In this document: positions 21,131-33,110 of the stretch, piece after piece | How the letters are laid out: every line of letters starts with the position of its first letter | How positions within the stretch are numbered: position 1 is the first letter of the stretch | NCBI GenBank assembly: GCA_021186555.1 | Contig: JAJKFL010000003.1 | Location: 37,915,908 to 37,979,907 of the forward strand | DNA length: 64,000 nucleotides | Reading direction: 5' to 3' | Source of the DNA: Reticulitermes speratus | Lineage: Eukaryota > Arthropoda > Insecta > Blattodea > Rhinotermitidae | Made by a program: the position numbers and the translations under genes | Notes under the pieces: generated by a model | Seen by the model: only the letters and a program-made list of their open reading frames with translations | The model's database searches: none | Told to the model about the DNA's origin: nothing

Positions 21131-22724
21131 AAAACAAAGACGATGAAACAGTGTGCTTTTTCGAAATGGTGGTCCTTTTGTACAAGAATAAACAGTTTCA
21201 CACTGCAGCAAGGGCCTGAAATCTCAGAGATTATTTCGCTAGAGAATTAAACGCTGTAGCGGAGAGGTAGTGTTTTCTGTGCAGTAGGAAGTGAAAAGCT
21301 TTATATATCTTCTTATTTAGGCGAATACTAAGTGTAATGGATTAACAGCAGAAAAATATTCTTTTTCTGCCAAACACAACATCCGATAGGTTCTCATCCC
21401 GCCAACAACCACTGCCATTGTTTTTAATGAGGTATAAGAAACAAACTGTTTGAGCTAAACTTTGAGTTCTTCGCTGATAGACACAAATGTGTGAAATCAC
21501 GTATGGTGTTGTTTCGCTTTCGGTTAGGAGGAAATTTTGGCAATTATAGCGGTCAGGTTTCCCCAAGAACCCAACACTTGGAAGCAGAGGAGGCTGAAGA
21601 TTCCAAAGAGGTGAGTGAGCTTGTTACGGCGGTGGCAGGGTGTGGTGTCATTGAATTATGGCTCCCGTCAGCATGGGTTTCAGTCCCTATGCAAGCTGAA
21701 CAAGGGTGGACAAAACCTAATTTACCTAACGGTCATTCCTAACAGCAAAGATTCGGAAGTATACAAGGTCTTGATTTAACCTCTCATAGCGTCAAGCTTA
21801 TGTGAAAAATGCAAGGTGATTTTAGATTGCCTTTCCTCTACCCTTTATTGATTCCGCTCTTCCTCTCAATTTCTCTCTTTTCTATATTCGTTTCTCTTGT
21901 TGTCCTATTCTCTTTCTTTCTTAAATTTACTTGCGCCAACAAAGATCTTGTACTTCCGCAGCCTCGGTCCAACATTCCTGTCCTAATGCCAGAAATACCA
22001 TCAGCGTAGCCACATTGTGACTGGAGCTCAAGAAGTCTAATTTACTGGTTATTTAAGGAACGGATATCGTTTACTAGATTTATGCAGCGTGAAATTGTTT
22101 ATGTAATGGGAATAATGAATAGCTTTTCGCGACTGAAGAATAAGACATGTCACGTTTGCCTGGAGGAACTGAGGAAAACAAATGTAAATATATGTGGATA
22201 GTAACGTGTTTGCGAATCATAGAGTCTACATACTGCCGTAGACACGAATAAGCGTTCAAGTAACAATTTAAATCTTTCAAGAAATTAAGGTAAGTATACT
22301 TATAAGTTCACTCCGTATCGCGAAGTGAACGCACTCCGGCTCGGATACAGTCAGTTAAAGCTGTAGAGGGAAATAATCGCTGTTTGTTTTTGGATCCAAT
22401 GAAACACAAAAATATACTGTGTAGGCAGAATGTAGAATTTCTTAATGTTAATGCTGGTGGGCCTTAAAGTGTCAATGCACACCTATGAAATAAAATTTTT
22501 TAACAGAAATTATATAGCCCTATAAATGTCAGCCTACTTGAAAATAACTCCTATAAGAAGCACACTAATTAAAATATTTAGTTCCCTAGGGTTCCTCTAG
22601 GTTCCTCTACTCCCACTGTACCACCTCTTTTTATTTCCATATTTTATTAGCTGAATGAATGCAGACTAGGATGAACTGGACATACACGTGGAATTATGAA
22701 GGCACAGAATTTGTACTGCATTTG
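21131..22724. other. Unannotated stretch, one splice-like patch
   Basis: At about 21529-21610 a GC-richer plus-strand segment ends AAAGAG followed by GTGAGTGAG, a reasonable 5' splice site. Two frames are open, so coding status is undecided. The rest is AT-rich with nothing recognised. Confidence 0.3.
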
Positions 22725-22758
22725 GGTAAAGGTAAAGCTATCCCGTTACAGGCCTTTT
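22725..22758 (-). mobile_element. SINE-A tail fragment
   Basis: GGTAAAGGTAAAGCTATCCC matches the reversed SINE-A tail, followed by ACAGGCC as in the family (ACAGGCCATGAAGGCC). Very short. Confidence 0.35.
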
Positions 22759-24246
22759 AGATAATTGCCACTTGGAAGCCCAAACACGCGATAAGACGAT
22801 ATGATTCAGAAGAATATAACAATAATGTGTGGTGATGGAGGTTGAGAGGTTAATGGGGCTGAATCAGGGTTATATCCAATGACGGTGTTTCGTAGTAGGA
22901 ATATTTAAGCTTTTGAGTTCTGATACTACAGGGTTAGTTAAAATTAGTTTAATTGTTTCGCGTTATTAGTTACGGCACGGGAGGAGAGACGTATTCTGAA
23001 ATGTATGGTAACAAGCATTTCCCGAAAATGTGCCCTTCTTAACATGGATTACAAATGCATTCAACATAAAATGTGTATAAAGCTTGAGAAACGGGTACAA
23101 ACACATTAAAGCGGTGATTAAACTTGTCAGATCTAACTGCAAATTAATGAGGCTTGACATATTATAAAATAACAAATTTCATAAAAATTCGTGCAACAGT
23201 TCTCAAGCAAGATATCGTGAAACTGGACGACGTTCGTGTTTGGACAGCCTTGAAATTACGATCTCTGGTTGTAAAGGAACCAACATGTCTACAGAAATTT
23301 AAGGGCATGTTGTATCGTGGGACGGGTGCAGAGCGAAACCTTAACACTGTCCACTGGCAGCGTATCCATTCGGTTTCTTTCTTTATTAACTTCCTTCCCT
23401 AACTTTTCACACAAATGTATTTGAAAGTGACCCTCCTCCTGACCCATTGACGTAGGGCACACTAACTAACGTTTTCAAGATCTCAGGGACAAATACCCAC
23501 AAACAGAATTAACGAACACGAATGATTATCGAAAACTGGGAATTTTAACACAAAAGGCGTTGAAGAATAAATGGGTGGATATGGGCGGTAGAAGTGACTC
23601 AAATGTTAACAAGCTAAACACAATGGCCAACACAATAAAAATTCCACCACTGACAAACTAACTCAACTTCAGTTTGTGACTAGGATATCATAGTCGTTGG
23701 AGTAGACTCAGGTCCCAGAAATATGGCACTTCACAAACAACTCATTTTAGTAGCTCTAATTGGAATCATCTGCAGGAGGTAATAGAGGGCAGTCGGGTTA
23801 TTTTGTTGCATCAGTTATATATCGCAGATCGTACTGTTTTCGCCGCTGTTAACCAACAATAACATTATTTCTCGCCGAACTCTCATACTGAGTTGTGGCA
23901 ATACATAACATAGAAGCTACAGCTGTCCGTAGTCAAGAATGTGAAATAGCGTACAATGTATGGAATTGCATGTCGCAAAAGGCACTAAATTTAATAAAAT
24001 TAGTTTACAGAGGTAAAAACCCAAACCCATATTTTTACAAAGAGCTACGACCTTGCTGTGACGTTATTCTCTTTTCACACCTGCAGTGTCACGATCCTCA
24101 CACCTCTCGCAGTCCAGGCTGTAAGCAAACTGCCTGCGCTCACAGGTGCCATAAGACTGCGATCCGACTTTAATTTGTTACGGCCTGGAAAACAGGAATC
24201 GTTGTTCTGTTCCCGTCAGGAATAAGAAATTTATCCCCCTTCGAAA
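22759..24246. other. Unannotated stretch with a Cys-rich reading near 24.1 kb
   Basis: At 24081-24167 the minus strand reads as 87 bases bounded by an AG and a GTGTGA. Two frames are open, one giving a Cys-rich peptide (includes YGTCERRQFAYSLDCERCED). Both splice signals are poor, so I do not call an exon. The rest is AT-rich. Confidence 0.25.
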
Positions 24247-24438
24247 GCATCCGGACCGTTCGTGGAGCTGACTCGGCCTGCAGGCGGTAACTGGAGCTCT
24301 TTTTCCGAGGTAAAGCGGCTGTAGCCTGAAGCTTACCACTCAACTTCACGTGGTGCCGAAAGTGAATGACTGGATCTACTCATTCTGTCCGCAATATGCC
24401 TTTATGGCTTGCGGAGGGACAACTGTACTTTTTATCTT
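24247..24438 (+). mobile_element. SINE-A copy 3, diverged
   Basis: TCCGGACCG, GGTAAAGCGGCTGTAGCC, GAAGCTTACCACTCAACTTC and TTTATGGCTTGC follow the family order with many substitutions. Confidence 0.6.
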
Positions 24439-26194
24439 ATAACAGAGAAAATTCTACAAACATGGGATGTAATAATAATGAATCCCATAGAACGTAAGTT
24501 GCATTACCTACAGTTCAAATGATAATATGGCGGTCTCCAGAACAATTTCCGGCGATAAATTCAGCATCTCTGTCCAGCTAAGGACGTAAAGAGGAAAAAA
24601 AAAGGGAAGGGAAAAGCAATATGATTGTTCTAAACCACAATAAACTGCCGTAGAACGTGACAGGACCTCCTGGGCATGGAAATGATTACGCAGCACTCAA
24701 CCACAGGTACTCCTTCCAAGTATCAAATGCCGAATAGCGAGTGTGTTTGGTGGTTGTGCAGATCTCCTTTTTTTTTTTCTCACTTATTCTCTTCTCTTGT
24801 ATTTCATTTTGTTCTGTTATTTCAATACATGAATAAATTGCCTTCGCTTTCGTTATCAAAGCAGAAGAGAAAAGAATCTGTCTTAAGAGGTTACGTTTTC
24901 GTCGCTTTTAGAATGTTTTTCTTCTTATGGCATTACATAGGCCTAACAGCAGTTTCGAATTTGCCACGGGTGTTCTGGACATACGTCTGAATTACTGACA
25001 CGTGTACTTAATGAGGAAAAAAGACATCTACTTAATCAGGTGGCGCATTCAATGTCTTATTACGTAATACACCTGTCAGTAAAGACGTCATTTAGTGAAG
25101 TGATTGTTTAAGATCCTGAAAAAGGAAGAAATTTACTTAAAAAGGCGGTTTTAAAATCCCAGTCAGAACATCCGTCTATGACATTCGGTACCTTCAGTGG
25201 ACGCCGTAGAGCATTGAGTTACTGAGTCAAATAATATAAAAGATAAATTCCGTAGATAAATATTTTCGGATATTTAGCGTAAATACATTCTCTTTGCGAC
25301 TGAGCAAATCAAATCCTTAAATAGGTTTAACACACAGATCCGATTACTTAGGAAATTAATTAAACTTCCCATCTCTTCTGCCGACAACCAACGTAAATTT
25401 AAATTGAATTCATGAAACTGTAATAGTATTTCCTAGGAGGCTTGTTGTAAAATCCATTGTACAAGAAGTCATGTCGGCGCGCACTACAGAACACAGCTGT
25501 TCTGTTATATAATCTCGTTACCAGTCTACAGTGTGGTTTTATCCAGAACGAAATTTGACACAGTGAAAACTAAAATAAAATCCACGTGTGAAGAGACATC
25601 TGTAATTAATTCGGTAGCCAGAACCTTCTTCCTACAACAGACTTTTTGTCTAAAATGACACGTAGTAAGATAGTGAAGTATTTACGTATTGAACATAGAC
25701 TGACACACATCATTATTTCTTAAGAGTTGATTCACGGGAAATATTCAAATGTCTCAGAAAATTTGCGCAAATTTAAAATCGAAAACATGACTTTACAGAG
25801 AGAATAAGGTGAACCTGACGCAACACATGCTTCTATTTCCTGATGGCTTAATTATTTATTGGTATGAGCAACGAGAATAATTTGGAAGTTGCATCAATTT
25901 TTAGTGCATTTCTCTGTTGTTATTTTATTGCCAGTTGTGCCCTTGGTTAGCTTTGACATATGGTGGATAAAAATGCTGATGCAAAATGAACTCCATAATA
26001 GTCTGCATATTTCGACTGTGGGATCACACCTTTAGCCTAAACGAATAATACGACTAACGTATCAAACCCTCAAACGTGGACATTTTAGGTCGGTTAATTT
26101 GGTTCACTTCACTTTGGTCTTTGTATTTTCGAAAGCTAGCTTATAAAGTACGACTGTCTTAAAATATAAAGCAAAGAAATTACCTACCAGATGT
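24439..26194. other. Unannotated stretch
   Basis: AT-rich with a T-run near 24768. No element or gene recognised. Confidence 0.35.
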
Positions 26195-26575
26195 AGCCAT
26201 AGAAGGGAGGATAATATTAAAATGGATATTAAAGAAATAATGTCAGGTTGTGGACAGGATTCAACTGCGATATGAGATTCTCACAGCAGGGATATTGAAG
26301 ATGCTGGGGCTATATTTCGTGACGATTCGAAGGTTTGTAGCGCCTTATTGAAAGAATCTAAGATCCTTCGACATGTCGCAGTCTATAACCTCAACAATGA
26401 GGCTACATTTTCCAGATAGTTTCAATCTTCAGGATTCAGTTGGCTTAGGAGGCGGCATATTGGAGGACTTGTGTGGAAATGGTAATTAACCTTCAGGTTC
26501 TATGAAAGATGTCTAGTTTGTTAATTAGCTAAGTGACTATGGGCTTCTGAACGACTATTTTGTGAAGTTCATTAG
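26195..26575 (+). mobile_element. LINE-E 3' end, interrupted
   Basis: GAGGATAATATTAAAATGGA (26209-26228) and GGACAGGATTCAACTGCGAT match LINE-E. About 150 bases of unrelated or rearranged sequence follow, then GATTCAGTTGGCTTAGGAGG and AACCTTCAGGTTCTATG resume the 3' part. Confidence 0.6.
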
Positions 26576-27271
26576 TCAGTCAAACTGCAGAATGTATCAA
26601 AGCACTGGATTCGTAAACATCCTTCTCATCGCATGTGGTCTTAGCTATGACAAATTCACACAGGCTTGTAGACACTTCTTCACTTCATCTAGCTGGTAGT
26701 TCCCTTGTCAGCCTTGAAGGCCCGACCTTATTTCGGGTAGAAATCTTGGAAGAAATTTACAGCTCACCACCTCAACTGCAGCAACAAACACATGGCCTTT
26801 TTGCCACCAGGGTATAAGATTTCCCATATGTACAGTCTTGTTTCTTAACAAGTGTGTGCGTAGACCTGAAAACTTACGACTGTAGAAAAAACGTACAGAA
26901 TAGAGACCAAAGTAACAGAAAAATCAATGTGTTCTAGTGTTTGCTTCAAATTTAGTACTCTGACATATTTAGACAAAATACGTGACGTTGATAGTGGCAC
27001 TTTATACAGTACTAAACAATAGCATGGTGACTGCTCGGAATCCAGGCCATTGGTCTGTTGACGACAGCCAACATATTGATATACTGAATTGGTATTAACA
27101 TGAAATTACTATTAACAAGGAAAACCACAAGTCCGATCCTTTAGAATCCTAGAATGTACAACTATGTAGGCAAATGCTACTGTCATTTTTCTTTCTTCCT
27201 TTAACTTCACGGATTAGAAATCGTAATGCTAGTACTGGAATCAAATTCATCTACCCATTTTCTCCTGTTTT

Positions 27272-27510
27272 TTCCATGGCGCAAAAGCCCCTAGCGCGCC
27301 AGGGCTTCCTCATTATTGAGTCTTCACGATCACACTCAGACACACCACACTCGGAAGGACTCCTCTGGACGAGTGATCAGCCCGACGCAGAGATCTCTCC
27401 TTAACAACACACATCACTCACAAGAGACAGACATCCATGCCCCCGGAGGGATTCGAACCCGCAATCCCAGCAAGCGAGCTGGCTTATATCGCGCGGCCAC
27501 TAGGATCGGC
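27272..27510 (-). mobile_element. SINE-C copy 1 with perfect 13-bp target duplication
   Basis: tRNA-derived. On the minus strand the head has a box A in GTGGCCGCGCGATATAAGCC and a box B GGGTTCGAATCCC, then GGGGGCATGGATGTCTGTC and a body ending near GCGCCATGG. Direct repeats TTTCTCCTGTTTT at 27259-27271 and 27511-27523 flank it exactly. Chance translations such as GGIRTRNPSKRA come from the box-B region. Confidence 0.9.
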
Positions 27511-27523
27511 TTTCTCCTGTTTT

Positions 27524-28008
27524 AGGTACACTAATTCCTCACGAGTTAATATTTCGGAGACGCTGATGAAGAGAAACCTATTCCTTTATTTGTTCATTCT
27601 TAAATTATTCAAAAAACGCTGCCTTGGCTGCAGATATTAATATTGCAAGAGAGCGAACTAACTTCAGGTGTGCAGATATTGAAAGGTTTCAGCTGGCTTA
27701 GGATATAAGAATACTTATTAGACTCTTGTAAACACTAACGAAACTTCAGTACTAGGAAAATGTGAATTTCTTCTCATTAGGCCAACACTTCTTGAAGGTG
27801 TTTATTAAAAACTTTAAGTTTCACAGTTAACCCTTTCTGTGTATCTTAATAAGAAATTATGCTTATGGGTTCGTAACATAAACCAGTTGTCTGTTTATGC
27901 AAAGAAGCAGAATTGGTAATAATTCGGGATCACAGAAAATAAATTTATAGAAAACTGAAAACATATTTCGAGATTTTAGGCCCTCAACTACAAGTATAAA
28001 GACTACTG
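27524..28008. other. Unannotated stretch
   Basis: AT-rich, nothing recognised. Confidence 0.35.
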
Positions 28009-28009
28009 C

Positions 28010-28165
28010 CTTTTTGGGATGTGATGCCGTGTAGTCTTGTAGAAATTTAGTGATGTTTAGGCGTAACACTGCGCCATCTACCCCTAAGACTGAGGTCGCT
28101 GGTATCTCGTAAAAGTTCGCAAATTTTTACCAGGCTACACGTCGTCACATATCAGAAGACAGATT
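28010..28165. repeat. HH-box element: opposed pair
   Basis: The outer ends are the shared box in opposite orientations (minus CATCACATCCCAAA at 28014-28028; plus GTCGTCACATATCAGAAGAC at 28141-28160). Between them lie two decayed cores. One is on the minus strand around 28055-28090 (TAGATGGCG...CGCCTAAAC) and one on the plus strand around 28078-28115 (CTAAGACTGAGG...CTCGTAAA). Confidence 0.5.
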
Positions 28166-28454
28166 CTGCCTAAGCACATAATGTAAATTTTTAAAGTAAG
28201 CTCGATATTTTCATGAAAGCATTTAAATTTACATAAAAATTGTCGTCGGAAGTGTCATTTGTCAATTACATGCACCTCAGTGTGAAACACATTCATTTCA
28301 TATTCAGCAGTATACCTGTACTGTCCTTTGAACGAACCCTCCTACTAACCATTCCTATGACGTTCTTCCAGGTTCTTCTCTTAAGAAACAAAAATGAGTG
28401 TTATTCTTACTGCTAACTTTAATTCCAATATTTAGAAAAATGAGAAGAAGTTGG

Positions 28455-28690
28455 TAAAATGATTAGGCTACTGAAGACTGAAGTGAAAAATCATGGTTCG
28501 TTTCCCAGCAGGGACCATGATTTTTCTCTTCTACAAAGTGTCCCCACTGGCTATGGGGCGCATTCGGCCCCCTGTTCAGTGGGCGTTTGTGGCTTTCTCC
28601 CCTGGGGGAAAGAGGTGATGGTGCAAAGCCTACAACTTACCCATCAGTACCGACGTTAAGAATGCATTAAGCTACATTTCCACTTGTCCA
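28455..28690 (+). mobile_element. SINE-A copy 4 with tRNA-like head
   Basis: The head includes GAAGACTGAAG and the box-B-like GGTTCGTTTCCCAGCAGG, then TTTTTCTCTTCTAC leading into the body (TGGGGGAAAGAGG, GACGTTAAGAATG). It is truncated before the usual tail. Confidence 0.7.
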
Positions 28691-29649
28691 CAAGTCTTCC
28701 TGACATGCCCACGGACAATTTTGCCGCACGCGAATGTGGCCTTCCATTTAAATAGATTGCTTTCGGAAATGAATATGAAATACTAAGCACTTTTAGAGGA
28801 AAGGGGATTACAATAAACAAAATAGTCACGGCATTTAGAATCAGCATTTATATAATCAGCTTATTGTAAAGCATGAATGTACCGAAAAGAGATGGTAGCA
28901 TGTACTGATAAGAAAAAGAACCATCCCAAAAATCTTAAAATATTTTGGCGTTTCCACAATTTATGACCTATATTTTCCGAAACTGAACTTACATTTGAAA
29001 CAGCAACCCAAATTTAAGACGTGGATCATTCAAACCTGCAAATAAACACGCTCATAGTTTTCCATACAATAACTATGGCATATCTCGGCTGACCGACACA
29101 GAGATGAGTGTGAAATTAAAACTCTCGTCGCAAAAGGAGAGTTCAAATATGTAAGAAGTCTAGCAAATACTGTTAAAATGTGGCAGGTTGAGATGTTTAG
29201 TGACATTAAAAATGAATTTTTTATTGTTCTCTGTGCTAGGAGTGATTTAAGTGCTGACAATACTTGCTAAAATTCACGTCAGACTTCCGTTCCTTTCCTC
29301 TCTTATCTAAAATCCAAACGCTACGTGCTGTTGTGTATTGTTTTGAATCTTGCTCTCTCATTTATACATGTACATGTGTTTGTATATAAGAAATAAGTGC
29401 TTAAAATATTTGAACCTCACAGAAATAAAAAAAAATGTGACAATGGGAAAAGTTTATGTGGAGGTTTATAATTTTTATTGTTCACCAAATCTTGAAATCT
29501 AATAAGTTCAGAAAATCAAGTAGAGTCAAATGGGCAGATGAGTGTCTTACACAAAGAGGATCGAGTGGCAAAAAATTGTGGGACTTCGGGTTCTATAGAA
29601 GACGTAGAATTTGTAATTCATCTGACTATAAACTTCCCAATCAGGGCTC
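28691..29649. other. Unannotated stretch
   Basis: AT-rich, an A-run near 29427. No feature recognised. Confidence 0.35.
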
Positions 29650-29880
29650 TGCTACGGTGGAGGCAAGATTTTCAGCACTTGTCCAGACCGGCCCTGGGGC
29701 CCACCCAGCCTCCTGTACAATGGGTACCGGGTCATTCCCGGGGGTAAAGCGGCCGTGGCGTGGCGTTGACAACCCACCCCCATCTAGCGCCGAGGTTAAC
29801 GAAAGAGTAGAGCTATACCTCTACTCCCCCTCTGGGCCTTCATGGCCTGTTCTATGGTGAACTTTAACCTTTACCTTACT
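29650..29880 (+). mobile_element. SINE-A copy 5, close to consensus
   Basis: The head CGGTGGAGGCAAGATTTTCA is followed by a body close to the family consensus, including GGGTACCGGG, GGTAAAGCGGCCGTGGCG, TCTAGCGCCGAGGTTAA and CTACTCCCCCTCTGGGCC. The tail is AACTTTAACCTTTACC. The frame of 134 codons through it is not a gene. Confidence 0.92.
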
Positions 29881-30482
29881 CGTCTTTATGTTGAATCTGC
29901 AGTTAACCTCATACATATCAGTTACGGTATATACCGTACGTACGTCACCTGTTTTAACATTAAATGCTCTGCAGCTTGCCAGCGTATTTTACTTAGGTTC
30001 ACCATATGATTTTTTACGAGGAATATCACTAATTTAGAGATCAATGCGGTGGAGCCTTAGTGAGACCCAGTGATGCTGAAGCTGAATTTTATATGCGGAA
30101 ATAAGAGAGGGTTACAGAGTCTTGACATTCTCCACGTTCCTATGTCAATAATAAGTGTTTTGTATTCATTTTCTATAAACAGTGCTGTTGGTGTGTTTAA
30201 TGACAGTGAAGAATGAAGCTTCAAAGTCGGCATTTTCATAAAGCACTGCACTACAAGGAAAAAAGGACGCTTTCCAATTCAGTCGATATAATAAACACTT
30301 GCACGTTTGTTTTTCATGTGGAATGATGGGTAGGGTTAGGTTCGTGGGATATACCCAGTCTACCGACTGAAAATTCCACCGGCCAGAAACCATGCACTAC
30401 ACTTTATATACGTCGTGTTGTAAAGTGTTCTTCGTCATCTCCTGATTTTAAACAAAATTAAAGAAATTTGACAATTTTTCTT
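29881..30482. other. Unannotated stretch
   Basis: Contains a short palindromic run TACCGTACGTACG near 29930. Otherwise featureless. Confidence 0.3.
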
Positions 30483-30565
30483 AAAATTTGCCTATAGCAG
30501 ATTCCACGAAAATCCATTCAGCTGTCGAGTTTTGTGCGTACAGACGGACAGAGGACAAGCAATTT
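30483..30565 (+). repeat. Retroelement-tail-like module, copy 1
   Basis: ATTCCACGAAAATCCATTCA, then about 15 bases, then TGCGTACAGACGGACAGAGG. The same arrangement occurs at about 55027-55105. Modules of this type are common in 3' regions of insect LINEs, but no body is attached. Confidence 0.4.
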
Positions 30566-30684
30566 TAGAGGTCCTCTCTATAACGCGAACATGTCCGTTA
30601 AAGTAGGTTTAAGAGATTTTCATATTTTGTGTATGGTAAATCAGAATATAGTCATATGTATATGGGGTGGAGCAGGAATCAATC

Positions 30685-30878
30685 ATTTTAGTGACTAGGT
30701 TCAGGACTGAAGAATCGACGAGTCCTGGTTCGGTTCCCGGCAGGGGTAACATTTTTCTCTTCTCCAAAACGACGAGACAATTTCTGAGCCCTATCGAGGC
30801 TCGTGTTCAAAGGGTAACGGGATCCTTTCTCCTGAGTAAAGCGGCCTTCACATCGTACACAGGGACAGTTTTAATTGT
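30685..30878 (+). mobile_element. SINE-A copy 6 with tRNA-like head, internally deleted
   Basis: GACTGAAGAATCGACGAGTC and GGTTCGGTTCCCGGCAGGGG (box B) are well preserved, then TTTTTCTCTTCTCC. The body keeps GAGTAAAGCGGCC but is deleted from there to AGGGACAGTTTTAA. This copy shows best that family A is tRNA-derived. Confidence 0.78.
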
Positions 30879-30889
30879 CTAGTGTATAT

Positions 30890-31025
30890 TAAATAATTAA
30901 CTGCACAGAGTAGAGTCCTTCTTGAGAAGTTAAGAGCTAGTCAAGAAATCACCCGAAATGTATGAAACCCAAAGGTTTATTACCGTGTTCACAAGAGCCC
31001 GCCAGTTTTCCCTATCCTGGGTGTT
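30890..31025 (-). mobile_element. LINE-E 3' end
   Basis: Minus strand: CCCAGGATAGGG, GCGGGCTCTTGTGAACACGG, TGGGTTTCATACATTTCGGG, TTTCTTGACTAGCTC, CTTCTCAAGAAGGACTCTAC. Same order as the 16-kb copy. Confidence 0.78.
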
Positions 31026-32318
31026 ATGTAATAAGTACGTTAGTACAATTTGATCTTTAGGTCTTGTAAGAATGAGTTACATATGCCGGAAAATAAACAA
31101 ATCCATTTTGTTTGTCGTAATGGGAGTTACAGTCTACTGTCAGACGTAAACACATATCTACGACGAGGAACGTACTACTGCTCCCTGTCCGGAAAACTTC
31201 CAAGTTCGCTCAAAACGCAAAGCTCCTGGCTTGTGTTCGGTAAGGGCCAAGTCAGAATCTAAGCCGTAATCTGTTATTATTCGTGGTTTTGCTCAGACCC
31301 TACAGGAAAAACTCGGGTTAGTGCGTTAAATTACTCCACGACTGCTCCAATCGACATGGTCTGCAATTCAGTCTTTACAGTCATCCAATCATTCGAAGCC
31401 ATATTTACTGAAACAATTGTTAAATCATTTACAAAAGCCTAGAAATACTAGCCAGTGTACGAGAATGTTTAAATTAGTCAGATACTGAGGTTTGGACTAG
31501 AGTTAAAATCCGTGAGTGTACAAAGCAGTAAAGCAACACCTCTGTAACTGGTGCGACACAACAGATGGTAGCAAGGGGCTGTGAGCCTGTCAGCCCACCG
31601 CAGCCATTTGCCTGACCCGCCCGGTTCCCATTTCCTCACCACATTCACTCCTTCCTCCTCTTTCGACGCGCCAACATGAGATGGGGGCAAATTCGGCACC
31701 TCTGACTTGAGAATCTTAGAAATAACGCAGAAGTTTCTGTGTGCCAACAAGGACAGAAAATATATAGCTTTAAAAACGTGATCCTTCATCCTTCTTCTCT
31801 TCTTCTTCTTCTTGCTACTAAGGCACAAGTGGTCTGATGTAGTCCACCTCTTGCGCTTCCGGTCCTTGCATGTCCATCTTGCTCAGGGCTCAGAATTGTA
31901 ATCTAAGCATAAGTGCTTCTTTAACTATTATTTTATCTAATATTAACTGAACACATCTTTAACTCTCCTAACCAAAATTTAGTCTAATACGTAATTCCAT
32001 TTTACTTTATTGAAACTTTATTTTATCAAATACTGGTGTTATGAGTTTTTACAACGTGTTGTATGAGCGGACGTGGCAACTACCTTAACCAAATTCAGCC
32101 ACCCTGAAGAAAGTAAGTAATACGTCTCTCGAAACGTTTGAACAAACTCTTCATTCTACAATGTGTAAAAATCCAGAAAACCATCAAATGAGTAACACTC
32201 GCCATGGGAACCTCAAGACATTTTATCTTCTTCTGCAGGTCACGTTACCCAAAGATCAAGGATCGTGTCTCCAAAATAGTAGGCTTAAATGATTTAAATG
32301 AAGTTAAGCCATTCAGTC
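31026..32318. other. Stretch with a coding-like GC-rich patch
   Basis: The minus strand of about 31540-31720 is GC-rich and open for over 100 codons (31478-31828). It includes NVVRKWEPGGSGKWLRWADR. I cannot place it in a family, and it may be a repeat. A TTC microsatellite lies at 31790-31812. A weak hammerhead-like core (CTGAAGA...CGAAACGT) is at 32104-32137. Confidence 0.3.
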
Positions 32319-32410
32319 TAGCTATCATCTATCTATCTATCATCTATCTGTCTGTCTGTCTATCAATCTATCTATGTAGCTAGCTGTCTACTTACCTGTC
32401 TACCTATGTC
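32319..32410 (+). repeat. (TATC)n/(TGTC)n microsatellite
   Basis: Tetranucleotide runs of TATC and TGTC with substitutions. Confidence 0.9.
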
Positions 32411-32424
32411 ACCCAATAACACAA

Positions 32425-32735
32425 CTGGCATAGCTCAGTCTGTGTAGTTACTGGGATACCGGGTGGAAGACTGAAGAATGGCCGTTCGATTTGTAACAGA
32501 AGAAAAAGTTGTTTATCGCATACACAGCGTCCAGAACGGCTCTGATGTTCAACCCAAACTCCTACTCAAAAAGTAGTGATGGCTCCTTTCCCTGGGGTAA
32601 AGCGGCCGGGATGTGAAGCTGACCACTCGACTCTATTTAGTGTTGAGGTTAATAATGAGTGTAGTCATGTATCCACACTCACAAAGCTTCATGACGTCCA
32701 CATGAGCAACTTTACTTGACTTGACTTACTTCGTT
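32425..32735 (+). mobile_element. SINE-A copy 7, full length, old
   Basis: Begins with the tRNA-like GGCATAGCTCAGTCTGTG (box A) and has GGCCGTTCGATTTGTAAC where box B is expected. The body includes GGGGTAAAGCGGCCGGG, GAAGCTGACCACTCGACTC and GTTGAGGTTAATAATGAG, with the tail ACTTTACTTGACTTGACTT. Confidence 0.78.
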
Positions 32736-32984
32736 TTTCTTTACTTCATCCTACAAGAATATAATTATCGGAAATAAATAATTATACATGTGCTAGAATT
32801 GTTATTGTGGCAAGGAAATCAATACAACACCTGAGACGTAGGTTTTAGCCGAAATAGTGTATCTCATGTCATTTTTTGTCTCCTCAAAGAATTATTTTCT
32901 TTACGAAACATTCTTGTTTCTCAGTGAGAAGGGTGAAGTTATAGAAATTGTTGTTGTCAGTGTAGCACGAGACGGCTGCTGGCC

Positions 32985-33110
32985 CGGCTAATAATTGAGC
33001 AAGGTGAAGCCAGGTGCGTGAGTGGGGTCCCTAGCGGTCTGGCTCTTCGCAACTTGGGCGGGAACACGCTTCCTCACCGAAGAATTCGACCTGCAGTCAC
33101 TTTCTCAAAA
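32985..33110 (+). repeat. Unclassified repeat, copy 1
   Basis: GCCAGGTGCGTGAGTGGGGTCCCT followed by a GC-rich stretch with CTCTTCGC (24-base landmark split: GCCAGGTGCG, TGAGTGGGGTCCCT) resembles 53020-53110. GC-rich relative to its surroundings. Because it recurs I treat it as a repeat rather than a host exon. Confidence 0.35.
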
